This document shows positions 54,558 through 60,114 of a stretch of DNA of 60,114 nucleotides, piece after piece. The translations under genes were made by a program, and so were the position numbers. Origin of the DNA: Candidatus Zhuqueibacterota bacterium (lineage in GTDB: Bacteria > Zhuqueibacterota > Zhuqueibacteria > Zhuqueibacterales > Geothermadaptataceae); NCBI GenBank assembly GCA_030950365.1, contig JAUZRQ010000097.1, positions 1 to 60,114 on the forward strand, given 5' to 3'. The stretch's first letter is position 1, and each line of letters begins with the position of its first letter. Below the pieces are notes generated by a model. That model did not search any database and was not told the origin of the DNA. It worked only from the letters and a program-made list of their open reading frames with translations.

Positions 54558-55679
54558 ATGGCAGAAACCCATCCGACCCTGTGGCAGCTTATGCAATCCA
54601 AAGGATATTCCCGCAGAGAATTCTTGCGATTCTGCGGATTTGCAGCTGCGATTGCCGGTATCAAAGGAACTGGCCTTGCCGCTGTCGTTGAGGCCTTCGA
54701 AAACAAACCCAGGCCTCCTGTCGTGTGGATGCATTTTCAGGAATGCACGTGCTGTAGCGAATCGTTCATTCGTTCGTCTCATCCCATCGTTGCGGATATT
54801 CTCTTTGATTACCTCTCGCTGGATTACACCGAGACGCTGCAAGCCGCAGCCGGCTTTCAGGCCGAAAAGTGTCTGGAAGACACGATCAAGAAGTATCCCG
54901 GCAAGTACATCCTGCTGGTTGAGGGCTCGGTGCCATTGAAAGATGACGGTGTTTATTGCATGATTGCCGGGCGCACGGCTTTGGATATTTTGCACGAAAC
55001 GGCCAAAGATGCGGCTGCCATCATCGCCTGGGGCAGTTGTGCCTCCAATGGCTGTATCCAGAGTGCCAGGCCCAATCCAACTCAGGCAACGCCCATTCAC
55101 AAGATCGTGAACCGGCCGGTCATCAACGTTCCGGGCTGCCCGCCCATCGGCGATGTCATGACCGCCGTAGTGACGCACATTCTGGTGTTTGGCAAGATGC
55201 CCGAGCTGGACAGCCAGGGCCGTCCGAAGGAATTCTACTCCCGCCGAGTGCACGACACCTGCTACCGCCGTCCGTATTATGACGCCGGCCTGTTTGTGGA
55301 AAGCTGGGATGATGAAAAAGCCCGCAAAGGCTATTGTCTGTACAAGATGGGCTGCCGCGGCCCGGTGACCTACAATGCCTGCTCGGTCACGCGATGGAAC
55401 GAAGGCACCAGCTATCCGATTCAGTCCGGTCACGGCTGCATCGGCTGCAGCGAAAACGGTTTCTGGGATAACGGCCCGTTCTATCGCCATCTGGCCGGTT
55501 TCCCTGGCTTTGGTATTGAAACCACGGCCGATACCATCGGAACGATCGTGGGAGTGGCTGCAGCGGCCGGTGTGGCGGCTCACGCCATCACCACCAATAT
55601 CCGCAAGCGCAAACTCATCAGCGAAAACATTCATGAGTCGGTCAATACCAAAGAAACCGGGGAAGGAGGTGAAAACTGA
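54558..55679 (+). CDS. hyaA: [NiFe]-hydrogenase small subunit, oxygen-tolerant type
   Basis: The product is 373 residues. The Tat signal is SRREFLRFCG (18-27), and the mature start is near AFENKPRPP. Proximal-cluster ligands are Cys63, 65 and 66 (ECTCCSESF), Cys161 and 166 (WGSCASNGC) and Cys194 (VPGCPP): all six positions of the [4Fe-3S] cluster of oxygen-tolerant membrane-bound hydrogenases such as E. coli Hyd-1. Distal (HDTCYRRPYYDAG, KGYCLYKMGC) and medial (NACSVTRWN, HGCIGC) sites follow. A C-terminal membrane helix covers about 325-347. GGAGG precedes the start. It overlaps hyaB (TGATG). Confidence 0.98.
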   Translation: MAETHPTLWQLMQSKGYSRREFLRFCGFAAAIAGIKGTGLAAVVEAFENKPRPPVVWMHFQECTCCSESFIRSSHPIVADILFDYLSLDYTETLQAAAGFQAEKCLEDTIKKYPGKYILLVEGSVPLKDDGVYCMIAGRTALDILHETAKDAAAIIAWGSCASNGCIQSARPNPTQATPIHKIVNRPVINVPGCPPIGDVMTAVVTHILVFGKMPELDSQGRPKEFYSRRVHDTCYRRPYYDAGLFVESWDDEKARKGYCLYKMGCRGPVTYNACSVTRWNEGTSYPIQSGHGCIGCSENGFWDNGPFYRHLAGFPGFGIETTADTIGTIVGVAAAAGVAAHAITTNIRKRKLISENIHESVNTKETGEGGEN

Positions 55680-57394
55680 TGGCTCGCATCGTCATAGATC
55701 CAATCACTCGCATTGAAGGCCATTTGCGTATCGAGGCCATTGTGGAAAACGGTGTCGTTAAGGAAGCATACAGCTCCGGCACCATGGTGCGCGGATTCGA
55801 AAAAATCCTCAAGGGCCGTGATCCCCGCGATGCATGGGCCTTTACCGAACGCGCCTGTGGCGTGTGTACCACCGTGCATGCGCTGGCCAGTGTGCGAACC
55901 GTCGAAGATGCCCTGGGCATTACGGTGCCGAAAAATGCCGAGCTCATTCGCAATTTGATGTTCTGCACGCAGTTGGTGCAGGACCATGTCATCCATTTCT
56001 ACCACCTGCACGCGCTCGACTGGGTGGATGTGGTGAGCGCCCTCAAGGCCGATCCCAAAGAGACGTCTCGCATCGCCAAATCCATTTCGACCTGGTCTCG
56101 CACATCGCCCAAATATTTCAAAGCCGTGCAGGATCGTGTCAAAGCCTTTGTGCAAAGCGGGCAGCTTGGCATCTTTGCCAACGGGTACTGGGGGCATCCG
56201 GCCTACAAATTGCCTCCCGAAGTGAACCTGCTGGCTGTGACGCACTATCTGGAAGCGCTGGAATGGCAGAAAGAAATCGTGAAAATTCATGCCATTTTCG
56301 GCGGCAAGAATCCGCATCCGAATTATCTGGTTGGCGGCGTTCCCTGCTCGATCAACCTCGAGGAAGTGAATGCCATCAACACCGAGCGGCTCAATCATGT
56401 GGGCAGCCTCATCAATGAGGCCATCGAGGTCGTGGAGAAGATGTACATCCCGGACCTGCTGGCCATTGCTAGCTTTTACAAGGACTGGGCCAGCTACGGC
56501 GGCGGACTGCAAAATTACCTAGCCTATGGCGATCTGCCCACACGCAGCTACAATGAGGTGGATTCCTTCAAATTTCCGCGCGGCGCCATCCTGGATCGCA
56601 ATCTGAATGAGGTACACGAAGTCAATGGGCGCGATTCCGAAGAAATTAAAGAATACGTGGCTCATTCCTGGTATGCCTATGCCGAAGGCGATGACGTCGC
56701 CAAACACCCGTGGGATGGCGAGACCGAGTTCAATTTCACCGGTCCGAAACCGCCGTTCGATTATCTGAACACCGACGGCAAATATTCCTGGATCAAGACG
56801 CCGCGGTGGAAGGACCAAGCCATGGAGGTCGGACCGCTGGCGCGCATGCTGGTGGCCTATGCTTCGGGCGTGGATGAGGTCAAAGAGGTGGTGAATGATA
56901 CGCTGAAACGGCTGAATGTGCCGGTGACGGCTCTGTTCTCCACCCTCGGCCGCACGGCCGCCCGCGGTCTGGAAACCCTGCTGGTGGTGCACTGGATGAA
57001 GGGCTTTTACGATGATCTGATCGCCAACATCAAATCCGGTGACATGCGCACCTTTAACAACGAAAAATGGCATCCGGACACCTGGCCGCAGGAAGCCGTG
57101 GGCGTGGGCATGACCGAGGCGCCGCGCGGTGCGCTGGCGCACTGGATCCGCATCAAAGACCGGGTGATCGACAACTACCAGCTCGTGGTGCCCAGCACCT
57201 GGAATGCCTCCCCGCGCGATGCCAAAGGGCAGCGGTCGTCGTATGAAGCCGCTCTCATCGGCACGCCGGTGGCTGATCTGGATCAGCCGATCGAAATTCT
57301 GCGCACGGTGCATTCGTTCGATCCGTGCATTGCCTGCGCGGTGCATCTGTACGATCCGGATGGCAATCACATTCATCAGATCACTTTTAATTAA
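55679..57394 (+). CDS. hyaB: [NiFe]-hydrogenase large subunit
   Basis: The product is 571 residues. It binds the NiFe(CN)2CO centre through Cys60 and Cys63 (ERACGVCTTVHALAS) and Cys550 and Cys553 (DPCIACAVH). The last 15 residues after His556 (LYDPDGNHIHQITFN) form the tail removed by the HyaD-type protease after nickel insertion. LVHFYHLHALDWVDV-like sequence (HVIHFYHLHALDWVDVVSAL) and PHPNYLVGG mark a group 1 uptake enzyme. GGAGGTG lies just upstream, inside hyaA. All catalytic ligands are present; one residue, Ala in RACGVC, differs from the common RICGVC. Confidence 0.98.
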   Translation: MARIVIDPITRIEGHLRIEAIVENGVVKEAYSSGTMVRGFEKILKGRDPRDAWAFTERACGVCTTVHALASVRTVEDALGITVPKNAELIRNLMFCTQLVQDHVIHFYHLHALDWVDVVSALKADPKETSRIAKSISTWSRTSPKYFKAVQDRVKAFVQSGQLGIFANGYWGHPAYKLPPEVNLLAVTHYLEALEWQKEIVKIHAIFGGKNPHPNYLVGGVPCSINLEEVNAINTERLNHVGSLINEAIEVVEKMYIPDLLAIASFYKDWASYGGGLQNYLAYGDLPTRSYNEVDSFKFPRGAILDRNLNEVHEVNGRDSEEIKEYVAHSWYAYAEGDDVAKHPWDGETEFNFTGPKPPFDYLNTDGKYSWIKTPRWKDQAMEVGPLARMLVAYASGVDEVKEVVNDTLKRLNVPVTALFSTLGRTAARGLETLLVVHWMKGFYDDLIANIKSGDMRTFNNEKWHPDTWPQEAVGVGMTEAPRGALAHWIRIKDRVIDNYQLVVPSTWNASPRDAKGQRSSYEAALIGTPVADLDQPIEILRTVHSFDPCIACAVHLYDPDGNHIHQITFN

Positions 57395-57405
57395 GGGAGG
57401 CGACC

Positions 57406-58095
57406 ATGGCTGATGCACATGCCGCCGCGTACCGGCGACTCTATGTATGGGAATTCCCCGTGCGCCTGTACCACTGGGTCAACGCCATCTGCGTCGTCCT
57501 CTTGATTGCGACCGGATTCATCATTGGCAGACCGATCCCCATCACGTATGCGAACGAGGCCTACCAGCAGTACTGGTTCGGCACCGTGCGGTTCATTCAC
57601 TTCGTGGCCGCCTTCGTGTTCTTTTTCAATTTTCTCGTCCGCATTTACTGGGGCTTCGTGGGCAATCGTTATGCTCGCTGGCGCAACTTCATTCCGGTGA
57701 CCCGGGCGCAGTGGCAGGAAATGGTGGAAGTTCTGAAGGTGGATATTTTGCAGACCGACATCAAGGAGCGCATTTCCATCGGCCATAATGCGCTGGCCGG
57801 TCTGATATACTTCCTGTCGTTTCTGGTGTTTCTGTTCCAGGCGTTCACCGGCTTCGCGCTGTATTCCAGCATGAGCTCATCGTTCTTGCCGCGGCTGTTC
57901 GCCTGGGTCGTGCCACTCATGGGCGGGGATTTTGCCGTTCGGCAATGGCACCACCTGTTCATGTGGTTTTTCGTAGTGTTCATCATCATTCACGTGTATC
58001 TGGTGTTTTACCACGATTACGTGGAGGGCCGGGGCACCACCTCGTCCATGGTGGGTGGCTGGAAATTCGAACGGGAGGACCGGCTCAATCCATAA
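57406..58095 (+). CDS. hyaC: Hydrogenase cytochrome b subunit
   Basis: The product is 229 residues. GGGAGGCGACC precedes the ATG. Four membrane helices (about 24-41, 61-82, 128-150, 180-201) carry the heme ligand candidates His23 (RLYHWVNA), His65 (RFIHFVAA), His182/183 (QWHHLFMW) and His196 (IIHVYLVFYHDY). It anchors the HyaAB dimer on the periplasmic face and passes electrons to quinone. The order hyaA-hyaB-hyaC is conserved for group 1 enzymes. It lies 11 bp after hyaB. Confidence 0.97.
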   Translation: MADAHAAAYRRLYVWEFPVRLYHWVNAICVVLLIATGFIIGRPIPITYANEAYQQYWFGTVRFIHFVAAFVFFFNFLVRIYWGFVGNRYARWRNFIPVTRAQWQEMVEVLKVDILQTDIKERISIGHNALAGLIYFLSFLVFLFQAFTGFALYSSMSSSFLPRLFAWVVPLMGGDFAVRQWHHLFMWFFVVFIIIHVYLVFYHDYVEGRGTTSSMVGGWKFEREDRLNP

Positions 58096-58110
58096 ACCAA
58101 AACCTTTCAT

Positions 58111-58231
58111 ACTCGCAGGAGCGCAGGACTCGCAGAGGAATTTTTGGCAAAAACAGGAGTCGTCAAAATCATATTCCCTTTAACTGAGTTGTGACTTCAA
58201 CATCTCTGCGGCCTCTGCGCTCTCTGCGAGA
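58111..58231. repeat. Inverted CTCTGCG/CGCAGAG repeat between hyaC and hyaD (family D)
   Basis: The left arm at 58111-58138 (CTCGCAGGAGCGCAGGACTC, then GCAGAGG) and the right arm at 58203-58231 (CTCTGCGGCCTCTGCGCTCT, then CTGCGAGA) are imperfect reverse complements of about 28-30 bases around a 64-base loop. The transcript of the hydrogenase operon could fold here. The right arm is open in frame with hyaD but is not part of it. Confidence 0.75.
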
Positions 58232-58253
58232 AAACATTTTAAATTTATGGAAG

Positions 58254-58751
58254 ATGCATACACAGGAAAATGGCAAAACCACAATTCTGATCCTCGGCAT
58301 CGGGAACATTTTGATGGGCGATGAAGGCGTTGGCTGCCAGGTGGTGCAGCATATTCAGTCCCGGCCATTGCCAGAAGGCATCGAATGTCTCGACGGTGGC
58401 ACGGGCGGCTTCCATCTGCTCGATGCCATGCAACAGGCCGATCACATTCTTCTTGTGGATGCCACCGTGGACGGCAGACCGCCCGGTTCCGTACTGAAAT
58501 TGCGGCCTCAATTTTCCAGCGATTATCCCCGTACGCTCACCGCCCATGATATCGGCCTCAAGGATATGCTGGATGCCTTCCACCTTCTGGGCCGCACGCC
58601 CCGGGTGACGCTATTTGCCGTATCCATCAAGCCGCTCGGGGAAATGTCCACCGAACTTTCCCCGGAAATCTCCTCTCAAATTTCGCACATTGCCGAGGCG
58701 GTATTGAAAGAAGCAAAAACGATCCTGGCGGAAAATCATCTTGAAAAGTAG
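58254..58751 (+). CDS. hyaD: Hydrogenase maturation endopeptidase (HyaD/HybD family)
   Basis: The product is 165 residues from ATG 58254. An in-frame ATG at 58191 would add 21 residues translated from the CTCTGCG repeat, so it is rejected. Nickel-sensing ligands match HybD: Glu24 (GIGNILMGDEGVG), Asp69 (HILLVDATVDG) and His98 (LTAHDIGLKD). The enzyme cleaves the C-terminal tail of HyaB once nickel is in place. The ribosome site is weak (GGAAG), which with the repeat upstream may lower expression relative to hyaABC. Confidence 0.93.
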   Translation: MHTQENGKTTILILGIGNILMGDEGVGCQVVQHIQSRPLPEGIECLDGGTGGFHLLDAMQQADHILLVDATVDGRPPGSVLKLRPQFSSDYPRTLTAHDIGLKDMLDAFHLLGRTPRVTLFAVSIKPLGEMSTELSPEISSQISHIAEAVLKEAKTILAENHLEK

Positions 58752-58809
58752 TCGAATTTTCGTAAATTGTCCTACGGATGCGAGGCAACGAACCCGAAAA
58801 TGGTGATCC

Positions 58810-59181
58810 ATGCATGAGCTATCCATTGCCCAATCGATCCTGAATACGGCTCTGCAAGAAATGGCGTCCCGACAGCTACCGCGGATATCGAAAATTGTGG
58901 TGCATGTCGGCGCTTTGAGTGGCGTCGTGCCTGAAGCGCTGCAATTCGGCTTTGATGCCCTCAAAAAACAAACACCGCTTGAGGGCACGGAACTGAGCAT
59001 CGAGATGATTCCGGTGCGCGGTCACTGCACGGATTGCGGCGCCGATTTCGAGGTTGAGAACTTCGCTTTTTCCTGCCCCCAATGCCAATCCGGGCACATT
59101 CAAATGACCCGCGGCGATGAACTAAACATCGCCTATCTCGAAGTGGAGGAAGAACCGTCTGCAAGCGGTGCGACTTCATAA
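58810..59181 (+). CDS. hypA: Hydrogenase nickel-insertion protein HypA
   Basis: The product is 123 residues. The N-terminal MHELSIAQSIL provides the nickel ligand His2 next to Glu3. The zinc site is Cys73/Cys76 (HCTDC) and Cys89/Cys92 (SCPQC). HypA passes nickel, together with HypB, to the hydrogenase large-subunit precursor. It is 58 bp downstream of hyaD and 17 bp upstream of hypB. The C-terminus has a short extra tail (EEEPSASGATS). Confidence 0.97.
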   Translation: MHELSIAQSILNTALQEMASRQLPRISKIVVHVGALSGVVPEALQFGFDALKKQTPLEGTELSIEMIPVRGHCTDCGADFEVENFAFSCPQCQSGHIQMTRGDELNIAYLEVEEEPSASGATS

Positions 59182-59198
59182 TTCCTTGAGGACAAGCC

Positions 59199-59855
59199 AT
59201 GGCAACGCAAGTCAAGATTGAAAAAAAGGTGCTTTCGGAAAACGACCGGCTGGCTGCGGATATTCGGCAGCAGTTACAGCAACACGGGGTGGTGGCGCTG
59301 AATTTCGTCAGCTCGCCCGGCTCCGGAAAGACCAGCCTGCTGGAGAAGACCCTGAGCGCACTGAAGGACGAATTGCGCATCGGCCTCATTGCCGGCGATG
59401 TGCAGACCGAAAACGACGCCAACCGGCTCAGGCTGGCCGGTGGACAGATGGTACAGCCGCTGGTCACCGGCGGCGCCTGCCACCTGGATGCGAAAATGAT
59501 CACGCGCGTCCTGCCAGAGTTCGATCTGAGCCGGCTGGATTTGCTGATCATCGAGAACGTCGGCAATCTGGTCTGTCCGTCGAGTTACGATCTGGGTGAG
59601 GCCATGAAGGTGGTGCTCATCAGCACCACCGAGGGCGACGACAAGCCGCTGAAATACCCGGGCATGTTCCGCCGCTCTTCGGTGATGGTCATCAACAAAA
59701 TCGACCTTTTGGGCACTTCGGATTTCGACCTCGAGCGCGTCAAGGCCAATGCCCGGCAAATCAACGCCGATTTGAAAATCTTTGAAGTCTCCTGCCGCAC
59801 GGGCGAGGGCCTGGACGCCTGGTACGACTGGCTGCGAGATCTGGTGCGGAGATAG
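59199..59855 (+). CDS. hypB: Hydrogenase nickel-incorporation GTPase HypB
   Basis: The product is 218 residues, a SIMIBI-class GTPase. P-loop: SSPGSGKTS (38-46). The metal-binding Cys94-His95 lies in GGACHLDAKM. Switch and base motifs are ENVGNLVCPSSYDLGE and INKIDLL. The N-terminus has no CxxCGC or His-rich nickel-storage segment, so it is the minimal form. It drives nickel transfer to HyaB with HypA. hypC, hypD, hypE and hypF are not in the window and may follow on the right. Confidence 0.97.
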   Translation: MATQVKIEKKVLSENDRLAADIRQQLQQHGVVALNFVSSPGSGKTSLLEKTLSALKDELRIGLIAGDVQTENDANRLRLAGGQMVQPLVTGGACHLDAKMITRVLPEFDLSRLDLLIIENVGNLVCPSSYDLGEAMKVVLISTTEGDDKPLKYPGMFRRSSVMVINKIDLLGTSDFDLERVKANARQINADLKIFEVSCRTGEGLDAWYDWLRDLVRR

Positions 59856-60114
59856 AACACGGATAAAACGGATGACGCAGATCCGCACGGATTGTTTGCA
59901 GCGATTAAAACTCCTCCGTCCCAAGTTGAACTTGGGACGGAAATAACAAAAGAAGCTTCGCTTCGCAATGCAACTGATCCCAGCAACCGCTCAAAAAGCA
60001 ACAGACCGAAGCAAAGCTTCTGCGAATACCTGCCGTCCCAAATCCAAGCTGGGACGGAGAGATGGAAGGAAATACCTTGGATTATCCCCATCCGTCCCAG
60101 GTTATACCTGGGAC
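59856..60114. repeat. Cluster of GTCCCA hairpins after hypB (family B)
   Basis: Three palindromes occur in 200 bp: TCCGTCCCAAGTT-G-AACTTGGGACGGA (59915-59941, perfect 13-bp arms), CCGTCCCA/TGGGACGG (60033-60057) and GTCCCAGGT-TAT-ACCTGGGAC (60094-60114, cut by the window edge). Between the first two lies another inverted pair, AGAAGCTTCGCTTCG (59951-59965) and CGAAGCAAAGCTTCT (60007-60021), with one mismatch. A family E repeat (GAACACGGATAAAACGGATG, then ACGCAGATCC) lies at 59855-59893. The first hairpin may end the hypB transcript, but no T-run follows. Confidence 0.8.

Noticed and set aside
54477-55634. Minus-strand 385-codon frame opposite hyaA, and similar frames opposite hyaB
   Set aside because: The plus strand encodes unambiguous hydrogenase subunits. 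GC-rich codon bias produces long antisense frames.

Overview
The window looks like a chromosomal segment of a free-living, diderm (Gram-negative type) bacterium with moderately GC-rich DNA, probably from the FCB side of the bacterial tree (Calditrichota/KSB1-like lineages would fit). The evidence is a Bat aerotolerance operon, several outer-membrane beta-barrels, lipoproteins with lipoboxes, a lamin-tail-domain secreted protein, a TonB-type protein and a PilM-PilN/PilQ type IV pilus set. The taxonomic placement is inference from gene content. No 16S rRNA or other marker is present.

Layout. Nearly everything from 1 to 53.7 kb lies on the minus strand. 1-13.2 kb holds envelope genes: a truncated lamin-tail protein, a penicillin-acylase-type Ntn hydrolase, two related aromatic-rich lipoproteins, barrels, an SDR, a cupin sugar epimerase and a TonB protein. 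13.3-24.7 kb is an extended Bat operon: MoxR ATPase, DUF58, a SurA-N/TPR lipoprotein, two BatD-like anchors, BatA, BatB, BatC (glutamine-rich), BatD and BatE. 25.1-34.8 kb is a proteostasis and signalling block: DnaK, a DksA-like protein, two HtrA proteases, an unusual DnaJ, small membrane proteins and a STAS-HATPase fusion. 35.4-40.1 kb carries a TPR protein, tRNA-Leu(GAG), secG, tpiA, gapA and an atypical phosphofructokinase. 40.6-49 kb has comF, a barrel and the pilus genes pilT, pilQ, pilP, pilO and a pilM-pilN fusion. 49.1-51.1 kb has larC with a metal-type ECF/LarO-like ATPase. 51.6-52.4 kb is a HepT-MntA toxin-antitoxin pair. 52.6-53.7 kb is a small operon with apparent frameshifts. A roughly 0.8 kb AT-rich regulatory gap follows, and then the strand switches. 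54.6-59.9 kb (plus strand) is an uptake [NiFe]-hydrogenase operon, hyaABCD-hypA-hypB.

How the parts fit. The hydrogenase small subunit carries all six cysteines of the oxygen-tolerant [4Fe-3S] proximal cluster, has a Tat signal and is paired with a b-type cytochrome. This implies respiratory H2 oxidation in the presence of oxygen. HypA/HypB, and possibly the LarC/ATPase pair 4-5 kb away, make nickel handling a local theme. The Bat and DnaK/HtrA blocks point to envelope stress management.

The intergenic DNA holds several families of dispersed short palindromic or periodic repeats: CTGGCAGG hairpins, GTCCCA hairpins, GTCATYGCGAG elements, CTCTGCG repeats and ATCNGTG repeats. These are the main structure not explained by genes. 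I found no prophage, insertion sequence or CRISPR array. The most distinctive protein-level oddities are the PilM-PilN fusion, the phosphofructokinase with D104/T124, the HtrA paralogue with Glu in place of the catalytic Asp, the DnaJ with half a zinc finger, and a zinc-ribbon gene whose first cysteine knuckle is out of frame.
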